Shown here piece after piece: positions 33,830-43,739 of a stretch of DNA of 64,000 nucleotides. This DNA is from Pseudoduganella flava (GTDB lineage Bacteria; Pseudomonadota; Gammaproteobacteria; Burkholderiales; Burkholderiaceae_D): assembly GCF_007830495.1 (NCBI RefSeq), contig NZ_VLKW01000001.1, positions 558,001 through 622,000 of the forward strand, given 5' to 3'. Each line of letters begins with the position of its first letter. The first letter of the stretch is position 1. The notes under the pieces are model-generated. The model searched no databases and was not told where the DNA came from. It saw only the letters and a program-made list of their open reading frames with translations. The translations under genes were made by a program, and so were the position numbers.

Positions 33830-34285
33830 ATGAGTGGTGAAAACGTAACGACCGTCGCCGGTACCGAACTGTGGGTGGCCACCGCGCTGCCTGCGACCTA
33901 CACGGAAGCCGGCTATGAAGCGCTGGCGTGGAAGAAGGTGGGCGAAGTGACGGACGTGCCGTCCGTGCTGGGCCGCACCTACAACACGTCGACCCACGCG
34001 CCGGTCGACAAGGCGCAGCAGATCGAGAAGAAGGGCAGCTACAAGCTCGGCTCGGCCGATTGGAAGATGGGCTGGGACGAGAACGACGAAGGCCAGAAGA
34101 TCTGCTTCGCCGCGAGCCTGGACTACGACGTGCTGTCGTTCAAGGTCGTCAAGCAGAACGGCAGCAAGCGCTATTTCACGGCGCAGGTCTCCAAGTTCAC
34201 CGAGGACCAGGGCACTGTTGACAGCAACGTCGTCGGCGCCATGTCGCTGCTGCGCCAGACCGACACGATCCGTTCCGCAGCCTGA
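33830..34285 (+). CDS. phage tail tube protein
   Basis: 151 aa. GTELWVATALPATYTEAGYE and WKKVGEVTDVPSVLGRTYN, with GSADWKMGWDENDEGQK, match the lambda gpV-like/siphophage major tail tube family that forms the hexameric tube of a flexible non-contractile tail. RBS AAGGAAG 6 nt before the ATG. It is the first structural gene, directly behind a terminator. A second terminator follows at 34314-34338, which may set a high tube-protein ratio over downstream genes. Confidence 0.85.
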   Translation: MSGENVTTVAGTELWVATALPATYTEAGYEALAWKKVGEVTDVPSVLGRTYNTSTHAPVDKAQQIEKKGSYKLGSADWKMGWDENDEGQKICFAASLDYDVLSFKVVKQNGSKRYFTAQVSKFTEDQGTVDSNVVGAMSLLRQTDTIRSAA

Positions 34286-34313
34286 TTCAACGACGCATCG
34301 CAACGCTGCACAC

Positions 34314-34338
34314 GCGGGCCATCCGGCCCGCTTTTTTT
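34314..34338 (+). terminator. terminator between tail tube and chaperone genes
   Basis: GCGGGCC (34314-34320), ATCC loop, GGCCCGC (34325-34331) and seven T. Partial termination here would keep tail tube mRNA in excess. Confidence 0.9.
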
Positions 34339-34362
34339 ATTTCCACCAATGAGGAGCAACAC

Positions 34363-34791
34363 ATGACCGACATCCGCAAATTCGCCGTGACCCCGACCAC
34401 CCAGCTGCACCTGCGCGACGCCAACGACGAACCGATGTTCGCCGACGGCACGGACGGCCAGCCGGATGCGGCCCGTCCGCTGGTCGCCGTGCTGTACGGC
34501 CCGGGCTCGAAGGCCTTCAAGAAGGCGCAGGCGGCCGCGTCGAACCGCACGATCGACCGCCTGAAGAAGAAGGGCAAGTCGGACCTGACCGCCGACGAGC
34601 AGGCGCGCGAGAACGCCGAGTTCCTTGCCGCGTGCACGGTCGAGCTGCAGAACGTCGAACTGGACGGCCTGCGTGACGAGGCACTGGCGCTGGCTGTGTA
34701 CACGATGCCGGAACTGGGCTTCATCGCCGAGCAGATCAACAAGCATATCAACGACTGGGCAAATTTCTCGCAGCAGTCGGCGACCAAGTAA
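34363..34791 (+). CDS. phage tail assembly chaperone (gpG-like)
   Basis: 142 aa; lambda gpG is 140 aa. Starts MTDIRKFAVTPTTQLHLRDA; mostly helical acidic/basic protein (QAAASNRTIDRLKKKGKSDL, AEFLAACTVELQNVELDGL). RBS GAGGAG. Tail chaperones coat the tape measure protein until the tube polymerises. The slippery heptamer A-AAT-TTC at 34761-34767, 22 nt before the stop codon, allows -1 slippage into the open frame encoding the next domain, giving a ~280-aa G-T-type fusion. Confidence 0.8.
   Translation: MTDIRKFAVTPTTQLHLRDANDEPMFADGTDGQPDAARPLVAVLYGPGSKAFKKAQAAASNRTIDRLKKKGKSDLTADEQARENAEFLAACTVELQNVELDGLRDEALALAVYTMPELGFIAEQINKHINDWANFSQQSATK
34761..34767 (+). promoter_or_regulatory. -1 programmed frameshift slippery site
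   Basis: A AAT TTC in the chaperone frame fits X-XXY-YYZ exactly. The -1 frame is open from before this point through to 35204. The fusion would be 135 + 145 = 280 residues, against about 279 for lambda gpG-T. Confidence 0.7.
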
Positions 34792-34799
34792 GCCTGTAC

Positions 34800-35204
34800 G
34801 TGCGCCAGCACGCCTGGCTCAACGCGGTCCCCGACGAGAAGCATGCCGGCAAGGGCGAGGCGCCACGGGCGCAATCGCGGCTGGCGCGCTACCGCAAGGA
34901 TGGCGTCGAGCCGAGCCTGCCCGATCCCGGCCCCGCCGCCTACCTGGTCGAGTACCTGTGGGACGTGGGGCCGACGGAGCCGGCGGGCATGGGCGAGGCG
35001 CCCGTCTCGCATGCCCAGCTGGCCGCATGGCAGGCCAACCTGGGCGTCGAACTGCATGCATGGGAAGTGCAGACGCTGCGGCGCCTGTCGCGCGACTACG
35101 TCGTGCAAAGCCATCAAGCGCAGGACCCCGCCTGCAAGCCGCCGTTCGGCGAGCTGTATCGCAGCCCGCGGGTGGAAGACAAGATCGACGCGGCGCTGGA
35201 CTGA
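34800..35204 (+). CDS. tail assembly chaperone C-terminal domain (gpT-like), expressed by -1 frameshift
   Basis: 134 aa counted from GTG 34800, but the frame is open upstream through the slippery site at 34761, and there is no ribosome site for independent initiation. The sequence starts RQHAWLNAVPDEKHAGKG; the C-terminal half (VEYLWDVGPTEPAG, then LGVELHAWEVQTLRRLSRDY) resembles DUF1799-type phage proteins found between tail chaperone and tape measure. In lambda the equivalent T domain bridges tape measure and tail tube and is made only as the G-T fusion. Confidence 0.7.
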   Translation: MRQHAWLNAVPDEKHAGKGEAPRAQSRLARYRKDGVEPSLPDPGPAAYLVEYLWDVGPTEPAGMGEAPVSHAQLAAWQANLGVELHAWEVQTLRRLSRDYVVQSHQAQDPACKPPFGELYRSPRVEDKIDAALD

Positions 35205-35253
35205 ACGCCACACGGCGTCGCACGCGGCCCGGCCGCACAACCAGAGGAACCAT

Positions 35254-38200
35254 ATGGTCGTCAATTTGCAGAAAGGGGTGGGCCTGGATGCCGCGCAGCT
35301 GCGCGACCTTGCCAATGCCGCGGACCTCGCCAACAGCAGGGTGGCCGGATTGACCGCGGCGGTCGAGCAGGCGCAGAAGGCGCTGGCTGGGCTGGGCATC
35401 GATGCCAGCGCCGCCGGTCTGGTACGCATGAGCGACGCGTACGCCACCTTTACCGGCCAGCTGAAACTGGCCACCAAGTCGCAACAGGAGTATGCCGAGG
35501 CGTATGCGGACGTCGTGCGCATCGCCAAGGCCAGCCAGGGAGACCTGGCGCAAACGGGCACGCTGTATGCCCGCATCGCGGACAGCACGCGGGAGCTGCA
35601 CCTGTCGCAGGAGGACGTCAGCGACGTGACGGAAGCGATCGCGCTGGGCCTGAAGGCTTCGGGCACGGCAGCGGGCGAAGCCGCGACCGCACAGCAGCAG
35701 CTGGTACAGGCGTTCGCCATGGGGAAGCTGAGCGGGGAGGACCTGAACAGCGTGTACAGCGCCGCGCCGCGCCTTGTGATGGCGCTGGCCGATTCGCTGC
35801 ATATGCCGGTCGCGGACCTGCAGAAGCTGGCCGAGGAGGGCGAGCTCACGGCGTCCGTCCTGGCGGGCGGGCTGCCGCAGGCGATGATCGCCTTGCGGGG
35901 CGAAGCCACGCAGATGCAGACCGTCGGCGGCGCCGTCACGGAGCTGAAGAACGGCATGACCGAATACGTCGGCCAGCAGGCCGAGGCATCCGGTGGCGCC
36001 GAGCTGCTGATGCACGGCCTGCAGGCGCTTGGCGACAACGCGGCAATCGTCGTTGGCGCTGTCGAAACGTTGCTGGCATTGCGCACGGTGGGAACGCTGG
36101 CCGCGTGGGCGCTGCAGGCGGCCAGTACGGCCAGCGCTGCCGGGGTAGCCGCGGTCGCCATGCGTGGCCTGGGGATCGCTGCGGGCCTGCTGAGCGGCCC
36201 CGTCGGCATCGTCGCTGGCGTGCTTGGTCTGGCGGCGACCGCGTGGGCCGCGTTCGGTGACTCGGCGAAAGAGAAATCGGAACAAGCGGCCAGCGCGGCC
36301 GGCAAGAGCACCGACGAGATCGTGCGTCAGCTGGACCGCCAGGCCAAGGCGCGTGCCGCGGCGGAGGGCCTGCCAAAGCCCGGGGCAAGCGACCTGGCGG
36401 CGTTCGAGAGGGAATACGGTACGGCGGCCGAGAAGGCCAAGCAGGAAGTGGAGAAGTGGGAGAAGAAGCTCGGCACCAACTTTACGGCGGACCGGCGGCA
36501 GCGCGTGCTGGACCGCTTCGATCCGCCCAGCAAGAGCACGAGCCCGAGCAAGGCGGACTCGCTCGAGTCCGGAATCAAGTCGAAGACCGTCGACTACGAT
36601 GTCGAGGCGCAGTTCACGGCGGGCATGCTCGAAACGGAAAAGCAGCGGATCCGCCTGAACGCTGAACTGAAGGCCGGCACGCTCAACCTGACAGCCGCTG
36701 AGCAGCAGCGCATCGAAGTGGCGCTGAAGGGGCAGGAGGTGGCGGAGAAGGCCTTCCGTCTGAACGAGTCCGAGAAGGACGTGGCCGAATGGATCAAGCG
36801 CTCCACCAAGGCCCGCCAGGACGCCATCGCGGTGCGCGAGTTCGAGAACGCCATGCAAGGCAAGAGCAAGGATGCGCACGACATCGCCGAAGTGGAATTC
36901 AAGAATCGGCGCTCGGTGCAGGAAGCCGTGGACACGATGCGCGGCGCAGGCAGACCCGTGACCGACGACATGGTCGCGCGGATGCAGGCCCAGGCGGCGG
37001 CGCAGACCCGCGCGGAGCAGGACGAGATGCGGGACCGGAAAGCGCGCGAAGCGGCAGACCAGCTGGCCGCCGCGAACAAGGCGACCCGGCTGGGGCGCAT
37101 CGACGACCCCGGCGAACTGGCCCGCGCCAAGCTGGAGGACGAGGCGGCCGTGTACCGCGAACGTATCCAGATGGCGCAGGAAGGTTCGTCTCTGCGCAAG
37201 CAGCTGGAAGCCGAATTCGGTATATGGTACGTGAACCGCCAGCGCACCATCGAGCAGGAAGCGGCCGCCGCACGCCGCAACGAATTGACGAAGAGCTTCG
37301 AAGCCATTGCGCAGAAGCTGGAAGCGGTATTCGGCCGCACCGGCAAGGCGCTGGGGGCGGTGGGCTCGGCGCTGCTCGATAACGCCAATGTCCATGAGGG
37401 CATCAACGAGCGCCTGGACAGGGCCAAGGAGGGGGCCGGCGGCGACCAGAGCAAGATCGACGCCGCGAATGCAAAAGCCGCCGAGGAGCGCGCCACGCAG
37501 CAGGTCAAGCACTACGGCGACATGGCGTCCGCCGCGAAAGGCTTCTTCAAGGAGAACTCCGCCGGCTACAAGGCGATGGAAGGAATCGAGAAGGCCTATC
37601 GGGCGGCGGAACTGGCGATGGCGCTGGAGAACATGGCGAAGAAGCTGTTCTTCAAGGAAGGCGAAGTCACCGCAACCACGACGCTCAATGCCACCAAGCT
37701 TTCCGGCGAGGCAGCGACGTCGGCGGCGTCGACGACGCTGGCCGGTACGGAGGCGAGCGCCTGGGGCTTGACGGCGGTGGTCAAGGCGATCGCTTCGCTG
37801 CCTTTCCCGCTGAACCTGGCCGCGGGTGCCGCCACGCTGGCTGCCGTGGTGGCGCTGGGTGCGAAGCTGACCGGCGGCATGGGCGGCGGCGGCGTGGACA
37901 TCGCCAAGGAGCGCCAGGAAAAGGCGGGCACCGGCAGTGTGCTGGGCGACGCGAGCGCGAAGTCCGATTCGATTGCCCGCTCGCTGGAACTGATCGAGCA
38001 GAACTCGGACATGGAACTGTCGCACACGGCCGGCATGCTGGCCGCGCTGCGCAGCATCGAAAGCTCGGTAGCGGGCCTGGGGAATCTACTGGTGCGCAAT
38101 GCCGGCCTGACGGGCAAGCTGGCGGACGGGCAGAAGGGCTCGGCCTATGATTTGGGTAACTCGACAGCGGCGGTCGCCGCAACAGGTGGCTTGATCGGCC

Positions 38201-40476
38201 TGACGCTCGACAAGATGACGGGGGGCCTGGTCGGCAAGATCACCGGCAAGGTGTTCTCGTCCCTCTTCGGCGGCAAAGTGACGGTGCTCGATACAGGTTT
38301 TACGGCCTCACGCGCCACGCTGGGCACGGTGCTGACCGAAGGGATCGACGCCTACCAGTACACCGATACGAAGAAGTCCGGCGGCCTGCTGCGCGGCGAC
38401 AAATACCGTACGTCGCTGACGGCGCTGGGCAACGAGGCGAACGACCAGATCACGAAGGTCGTCAAGGGGCTCGCGGACAGCGTGCAGGAAGCGGGCAAGT
38501 TGCTGGGCCTGGGCGGCGATGCGTTCACGCAGCACCTGAACAGTTTCGTTGTCGACATCGGCAAAGTGTCGCTGAAGGACCTGAAAGGCAAGGAGTTGCA
38601 GGAGCAGCTCGAAGCGATCTTCTCCAAGCTCGGCGACGACATGGCGGCGTTTGCGGTGGATGGCCTACGCGATTTCCAGAAGATCGGCGAGGGCCAGTTC
38701 GAGACGCTCACGCGCATCGCGGTCGACTATGCCAACATCGATTCCATCTTCGCCTCGATCGGCAAGACCTTCGGCGCAGTGGGCCTGCAAAGCGTTGCGG
38801 CGCGCGAGCACCTGATCGAACTGGCGGGCGGCATCGACAAGCTGGCGGAACAGACGGCCAGCTTCGCCGACAACTACCTGACCGAGGACGAGCGCCTGGC
38901 GCCGGTGCGGAAGTACGTGACGGAGCAGATGGCCGCATTGAACCTGGCCGGTATCGACAGCCGCGACAAGTTCAAGGCCGCCGTGCTGGCGCTCGACCCA
39001 AGCAAGGATGCGCAGCAGTACACGGCGCTGATGGCGCTGGAGTCGGCGTTCGCGAAGGTCTACCCGGCGATGAACGAAACGGCCAGCGCCGCGCAAGTCG
39101 CGGCCGACCGCCTGGAGCTGGAAGCGAAGATCTACGAGATGACGCACTCCAGCGCCGAAGTGACGGCGCGCGACCGGGCGAAGGAGCTGGCGGCGATGGA
39201 TGCGTCGCTGCGCCCGCTGCAGCAGCGCATCTACGCACTGCAGGACGAGCAGGCGGCGATCGAGCGGGTGCGCGATGCGGCAACCGAATTGCTGGGTGGC
39301 GTCGACAAGGCGTTTGCCGGCTTGCAGCGCGCCGTGCAGGACGAAAAGAACGCGCTGACCACCGCCCACGATGCGGCTTCGGAGGCGATGCAGGCGAGGA
39401 TCGACGACACCTCGTCGGCCGTGGCGAAACTGAAGGCGCTGTCCGACGCGCTGCATGGCACGCTTAACCAGATGCACGCGCCAGGCCAGGAACTGTTCGA
39501 CCGGCAGAGCGCGCAGGCGCAGATCCGGTCCGCGCTCGCGATCGCCCGCGCCGGCGGCCCGCTGCCGGAGGCGGAAAAGCTGCAGAACGCACTGGGCGTC
39601 GTCGGGCAGGATGCGGGCAACCAGTTTTCGTCGTACGTCGATTACCTGCGCGACTACTACCGCACGGCGAACGACATCGCCGCGCTGGCCGACCTGACGG
39701 ACAGCCGGATGAGCGTTGAAGAACGCATGTTGAAGGTGCTGCAGGACCAGAAGAAGGCCGCCGACAGGGCGTACAAGGACGAGATGCTCCGGCTCGACAA
39801 GGAGCTGCAAAAGGCCCAGGAGCAGATCGACGCGCTGAAAGGCATCGACAACTCGGTGAAGTCGGTGGCGGAGGCGTTGTTGTCGCTGTCCGGCGCGATC
39901 GCGGCGGCGCAGGCCAACCCAATCATCGCGTCGACGGCGGCGATCACGCAGGCCTATCAGACGTCACTGAACCGCGCGCCGGAAGCGGCGGGATTGGCGT
40001 TCTGGCAGAACCAGGCCGCCAACGGTACGCCGATCCAGACGATCGTCGACAACATCGCGAACTCCCCGGAAGCGAAGATTCGCGGCCTGTATCAAAAGCT
40101 ACTCGACCGGGAAGCGGAAGCGGCCGGGCTGGACTTCTGGATGAAGCAGGCGCAGTCCGGCATGACGCTGGAGCAGATCCAAGCCGGCTTCATGAACAGC
40201 CCGGAATACAAGGCCAAGCACCCGACAGTGAGCTGGGCACCCGGGGGCGGCAGCGCCACGGAAGCGGCCGAGTCCACCCAGGCATCGCGCGCGGCCGCGC
40301 GCTCGCTGGCGCCGGACAACAGCGAACTGGCGGCCGGGATGCAGGCGCTCGGCGACGCGGTCGCGAAGCAGGGAGCGGCACTCAACAAGATCGCACAAAA
40401 CACGGGAAGGCATGCGGACATGTATGAAACCAACACGGCCGGCGGCGGCCCGGCACTGGTGCAGGTGGTGCTATGA
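35254..40476 (+). CDS. phage tape measure protein with C-terminal DUF4214 repeats
   Basis: 1740 aa. Sets tail length and crosses the envelope on DNA or ion passage. The tape-measure N-domain is clear (LSQEDVSDVTEAIALGLKAS, then QQQLVQAFAMGKLSGEDLNS). Hydrophobic membrane-active segments lie at ~270-333 and 840-870; long Ala/Lys/Glu helices fill the rest. At ~1555-1655 are two DUF4214-type repeats (QTSLNRAPEAAGLAFWQNQA and QKLLDREAEAAGLDFWMKQA), a module usual in secreted RTX/S-layer proteins and also present in the protease at 47055. RBS AGAGGA before ATG 35254. Predicted tail length at ~1.5 Angstrom per residue is roughly 260 nm at most (inference). Confidence 0.88.
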   Translation: MVVNLQKGVGLDAAQLRDLANAADLANSRVAGLTAAVEQAQKALAGLGIDASAAGLVRMSDAYATFTGQLKLATKSQQEYAEAYADVVRIAKASQGDLAQTGTLYARIADSTRELHLSQEDVSDVTEAIALGLKASGTAAGEAATAQQQLVQAFAMGKLSGEDLNSVYSAAPRLVMALADSLHMPVADLQKLAEEGELTASVLAGGLPQAMIALRGEATQMQTVGGAVTELKNGMTEYVGQQAEASGGAELLMHGLQALGDNAAIVVGAVETLLALRTVGTLAAWALQAASTASAAGVAAVAMRGLGIAAGLLSGPVGIVAGVLGLAATAWAAFGDSAKEKSEQAASAAGKSTDEIVRQLDRQAKARAAAEGLPKPGASDLAAFEREYGTAAEKAKQEVEKWEKKLGTNFTADRRQRVLDRFDPPSKSTSPSKADSLESGIKSKTVDYDVEAQFTAGMLETEKQRIRLNAELKAGTLNLTAAEQQRIEVALKGQEVAEKAFRLNESEKDVAEWIKRSTKARQDAIAVREFENAMQGKSKDAHDIAEVEFKNRRSVQEAVDTMRGAGRPVTDDMVARMQAQAAAQTRAEQDEMRDRKAREAADQLAAANKATRLGRIDDPGELARAKLEDEAAVYRERIQMAQEGSSLRKQLEAEFGIWYVNRQRTIEQEAAAARRNELTKSFEAIAQKLEAVFGRTGKALGAVGSALLDNANVHEGINERLDRAKEGAGGDQSKIDAANAKAAEERATQQVKHYGDMASAAKGFFKENSAGYKAMEGIEKAYRAAELAMALENMAKKLFFKEGEVTATTTLNATKLSGEAATSAASTTLAGTEASAWGLTAVVKAIASLPFPLNLAAGAATLAAVVALGAKLTGGMGGGGVDIAKERQEKAGTGSVLGDASAKSDSIARSLELIEQNSDMELSHTAGMLAALRSIESSVAGLGNLLVRNAGLTGKLADGQKGSAYDLGNSTAAVAATGGLIGLTLDKMTGGLVGKITGKVFSSLFGGKVTVLDTGFTASRATLGTVLTEGIDAYQYTDTKKSGGLLRGDKYRTSLTALGNEANDQITKVVKGLADSVQEAGKLLGLGGDAFTQHLNSFVVDIGKVSLKDLKGKELQEQLEAIFSKLGDDMAAFAVDGLRDFQKIGEGQFETLTRIAVDYANIDSIFASIGKTFGAVGLQSVAAREHLIELAGGIDKLAEQTASFADNYLTEDERLAPVRKYVTEQMAALNLAGIDSRDKFKAAVLALDPSKDAQQYTALMALESAFAKVYPAMNETASAAQVAADRLELEAKIYEMTHSSAEVTARDRAKELAAMDASLRPLQQRIYALQDEQAAIERVRDAATELLGGVDKAFAGLQRAVQDEKNALTTAHDAASEAMQARIDDTSSAVAKLKALSDALHGTLNQMHAPGQELFDRQSAQAQIRSALAIARAGGPLPEAEKLQNALGVVGQDAGNQFSSYVDYLRDYYRTANDIAALADLTDSRMSVEERMLKVLQDQKKAADRAYKDEMLRLDKELQKAQEQIDALKGIDNSVKSVAEALLSLSGAIAAAQANPIIASTAAITQAYQTSLNRAPEAAGLAFWQNQAANGTPIQTIVDNIANSPEAKIRGLYQKLLDREAEAAGLDFWMKQAQSGMTLEQIQAGFMNSPEYKAKHPTVSWAPGGGSATEAAESTQASRAAARSLAPDNSELAAGMQALGDAVAKQGAALNKIAQNTGRHADMYETNTAGGGPALVQVVL

Positions 40477-41405
40477 GCGGCACGTTCGAAGTCAGGTCGC
40501 TCAGCGTCATCCAGGGCACCGCGGTGACGGGCAAGATCCTCGTCAGCAGCACGGCCCTCGAGAACGAGTACGCCGCCTACGATCCGAAGAAGGCCTATGC
40601 GGTGGGTGACCGCTGCATCAGCACGGCCACGCACCGGGTCTACGAGGCACTCGTGGCCAGTACCGGCAAGGACCCGACCGCGGTGGCGGGTACGGGCGGC
40701 ACCACGCCGCCCTGGCTCGACACGGGGGCGACGAACCGCTGGGCAATGTTCGACGACGAAGCCAACACGCAGACGGTGGTGGCATCGCCGTTGACGCTCG
40801 TGCTGCGGCCCGGCCCGTTCAATGCGTTCTTCCTCGCCGGACTCGATGCGGAACAGATCGAGTACACGGTGAAGGACGCGCCGGATGGCGTGGTCGTCGC
40901 GCACTACGTCGGGCCGTTGGAAGCCTCCGCGCCGGGCGACTACGACGAGTACTTCTACGGGCGCTACAAGCCGATGACGGACTTCATCGCCAGCGACATC
41001 CCGCAGAACGTCAATACCGAAATCACGATCACACTGTCGCGGGCATCGGGCGAAGTGCGCTGCGGGATGCTGGCGATCGGCGACCGCCGCACGCTGGGCC
41101 AGACGCAGCGCGGCGCGCGGGTCAAGCCGAAGAGCTACAGCTACATCGACACCAACGAGTTCGGCAAGACCCGCATCCAGCGGCGCAAGGCGACGACGGA
41201 CATGAGCGCGACCGCGATCCTGGACGTCGTCGACGCCGCCACGGTGCAGGCGATCCTGCAGGAGCAACTGGACGTGCCGTCCGTGTGGATCGGTTCCGAT
41301 GAACCGGGCTACTCGGGCTTGCGCGTGTTTGGCTTGGGCAGCGGCGAGATCGAATACGACGCGACCGAATGCATTCTCAACCTTAACGTTTTAGGACTGA
41401 TCTGA
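40473..41405 (+). CDS. phage tail tip/minor tail protein
   Basis: 310 aa, overlapping the tape measure gene by 4 nt (ATGA). Residues ~30-85 (YDPKKAYAVGDRCISTATHR, then WLDTGATNRWAMFDDEANT) resemble a short carbohydrate-binding (CBM5/12-like) turn; ~100-200 are beta-rich; the end (YSGLRVFGLGSGEIEYDATE) may pack on the tail hub. Position right after the tape measure implies the distal tail. No closer family recognised. Confidence 0.65.
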   Translation: MSGTFEVRSLSVIQGTAVTGKILVSSTALENEYAAYDPKKAYAVGDRCISTATHRVYEALVASTGKDPTAVAGTGGTTPPWLDTGATNRWAMFDDEANTQTVVASPLTLVLRPGPFNAFFLAGLDAEQIEYTVKDAPDGVVVAHYVGPLEASAPGDYDEYFYGRYKPMTDFIASDIPQNVNTEITITLSRASGEVRCGMLAIGDRRTLGQTQRGARVKPKSYSYIDTNEFGKTRIQRRKATTDMSATAILDVVDAATVQAILQEQLDVPSVWIGSDEPGYSGLRVFGLGSGEIEYDATECILNLNVLGLI

Positions 41406-43729
41406 TGGCTATCGAGACCCCACCACCCATTACGCCGCTGGACTCCCCGGCACCCCAACGCGGCGACCGCGCCACGTTCTTTTCGCGCGTCGACTCTTTC
41501 ATCCTGTGGTTCGTCGGCGCCGTGAGCCAGTACACGGCGCTGGCGGCAAATGTGTTCAACAATGCGACCGAGGCGTTTGCCGCGGCGGTGCGGTCGAAGG
41601 ATTCGGCGGCCGAGGCGAAGGCGGCGGCGGAGACGGCGGCTGCGACCACCAATGCCAGCTTTTTCGTGCCGGATCGTGCGTATGTGCGGGGCGACTGTGC
41701 GATCAGTAACATCACTTATCTGACGTACCGACGCCGTGCGGGCGGTGGGGCGGCGCTGGACCCCGCCAATGACCGCGACAACTGGGTGCTCGTGACGCCG
41801 AACGTTACTCCAGTGGCGTCGGCCACTGTCAACAGCGGCAGCGATATCGTGCTTGTCGCCGGTTCGGCAGGCAACCAGGTGATCTCGATGACTGAGCGGG
41901 GACGCGCTGTGTGGCTGCCGAAGGCGAACGCGATGCAAGGTATGGGCGGGCCAGTGTTCGTCATACGCAACGACGGCGGATACGCGTTCGGTATCCGTGA
42001 CAGTACGGGCTTGCTGATCGCTGCGGTGGCACCCACAGGTACCGCAATGCTGACGCTTGAAGACAAATCGTCCGAGGCCGGGCGCTGGGGTGTCACGGGC
42101 ACCTGCCTCGAACCGGGGCTGTTGGCAGCGGAGCATACCTTTGGCGCGACCGTCGGCGTGTCGACCAGTGCGCCGTACTATCCGGAGTTTGTCGCGCTGG
42201 ATGACTTCACATCGATACACATGGTGCCTCTGATCGCCGGTGGATTCGGGGCCGTGATCGTCGATTACCGCGGCCGCACGGTATCGCTTCCGGTGACGAT
42301 CGACGCGACGCTATACGCCAAGCCGAGCAGGCTGTTCAAGGTGAGCGCCACGCAGGCTTTGCTTTTCTATGCGACGCCTTCACGCGAGGGGAGGGCTGTT
42401 CTATTGACCGTGAAAGGCGCGTCGCCAAGCCTCTCGCTGGCGATCGGTACATCCGCCATCGTTCCAGTCGCCGGTTATTATTCGGCATGGGACGGCGACG
42501 ACGGCACCAACGCCCAGCGCATCGAACAACTCAGCCCGACACTGTATTTCTACGCGTACGCTTCTTCCACCGTCAGCGGGTTGGTTTCGTGCTTCGCGAT
42601 GTCTGTTGTCGACGATAAGATCGTCGTTGGCGCGACTGCGGCCGTTACTTCGGCAGGGGTGGCGGAAGCCGGAGGAGGAGCCAGTCCGACCAGTTATGCG
42701 TTAAGTGCGAGTAGCGTACTCGTCCTCTACCAGGCGTACAGCAGCGCAAATGGACTGCTTGCACGGGTTGTCACCGTCAACGGGCCGGCCGAGCCGGCGT
42801 GTACCATCGGACCATCGTGCAACGTAAAAAAATCGGTGTCGAACGGGTCTTCGTATACGCCTTCGTATAGCGTCTGCATGCTGACGCCGGAACGTATCCT
42901 GCTGATGTCGGACGCAGGTTCATACGCGTCCACCTTCGTCATCGCGCTGAATATATCGGGCACCACGATCACGGCGGGTACCGCTGTGGCACTCGCGCAA
43001 TTCCCCGTCAACTTCGTTTCTGGAAGCAGCCAGATCGGCTCTCCCGGGGACGGCCGGTACACCCCAAGGCTGTACCGGCTCAGCCCTACCCAGGCCCTGC
43101 TGTCGCTCGTCGGGACGGAACCGCTCGGCGACGTCAGCGTTCCCGTTTCCATTTCGGCGGTTGTGGCTTACGCCGACGGGGCCGTCAGCATCGGTCCGCA
43201 AAGTCATCGCCTTTTCGCCGATGGTGTCTTGGGCGGCACAGGTTTCGTCGTCCCGGGCGGTGGACTGGACTTCTGCACCATTATGGCCCGGCCGCAGCCG
43301 GGAACTGGAGCAGTGTATGGTTACAAAGTAGATTCCGCGACTAACGCCGTCATCGCGGCTGGTGCTGCGCCCCTGCACGGCGCCCAGGGCGTCGAGGGCG
43401 ACGATCTGCATGCAACGAGGACGAGTAAGGGCCTGTACGTGATCCATGGCTCGGGGAGTGCCAATTATGCGGCTGCCCGTCCGAATCTGCTCGGGCTGAC
43501 CGCCGTCTCCGTCTATTCGACCGATGCGGCGGCGGTCCCGCGCTACCGAGGGTCCATCCCCGTCCCCGAGCTGGACAACCTTGCGGCGTCTGGCGTAGGT
43601 AGCCGGCAGCGGCCGCGTGCCGTTTCCGCCAATCGCATCGTGACGTTCGGTGTAGGCACCCGCGGCATGACCTCCATGTCCGGTGCCCGCCTGCGCATGC
43701 TCACGATCGAACTCTGCGACCTGAAGTGA
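41405..43729 (+). CDS. phage tail fibre-like protein with beta-propeller C-terminus
   Basis: 774 aa; start shares one base with the previous stop. The N-terminal ~90 residues (FFSRVDSFILWFVGAVSQYT, then an Ala-rich coiled coil SKDSAAEAKAAAETAAATT) look like a fibre attachment and trimerisation stalk. The remaining ~600 are repeated beta blades with Ser/Thr-rich turns and phrases like SPTQALLSL recurring, as in propeller receptor-binding fibres. Base composition is lower in GC than the structural genes, consistent with a fast-evolving host-range determinant. It is the likely receptor-binding protein. Confidence 0.75.
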   Translation: MAIETPPPITPLDSPAPQRGDRATFFSRVDSFILWFVGAVSQYTALAANVFNNATEAFAAAVRSKDSAAEAKAAAETAAATTNASFFVPDRAYVRGDCAISNITYLTYRRRAGGGAALDPANDRDNWVLVTPNVTPVASATVNSGSDIVLVAGSAGNQVISMTERGRAVWLPKANAMQGMGGPVFVIRNDGGYAFGIRDSTGLLIAAVAPTGTAMLTLEDKSSEAGRWGVTGTCLEPGLLAAEHTFGATVGVSTSAPYYPEFVALDDFTSIHMVPLIAGGFGAVIVDYRGRTVSLPVTIDATLYAKPSRLFKVSATQALLFYATPSREGRAVLLTVKGASPSLSLAIGTSAIVPVAGYYSAWDGDDGTNAQRIEQLSPTLYFYAYASSTVSGLVSCFAMSVVDDKIVVGATAAVTSAGVAEAGGGASPTSYALSASSVLVLYQAYSSANGLLARVVTVNGPAEPACTIGPSCNVKKSVSNGSSYTPSYSVCMLTPERILLMSDAGSYASTFVIALNISGTTITAGTAVALAQFPVNFVSGSSQIGSPGDGRYTPRLYRLSPTQALLSLVGTEPLGDVSVPVSISAVVAYADGAVSIGPQSHRLFADGVLGGTGFVVPGGGLDFCTIMARPQPGTGAVYGYKVDSATNAVIAAGAAPLHGAQGVEGDDLHATRTSKGLYVIHGSGSANYAAARPNLLGLTAVSVYSTDAAAVPRYRGSIPVPELDNLAASGVGSRQRPRAVSANRIVTFGVGTRGMTSMSGARLRMLTIELCDLK

Positions 43730-43739
43730 AAGGACCAAC

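Noticed and set aside
34843-35253. N-terminal extension of the tape measure frame
   Set aside because: The frame is open by chance over the chaperone domain; ATG 35254 has a good ribosome site and the family N-terminus starts there.
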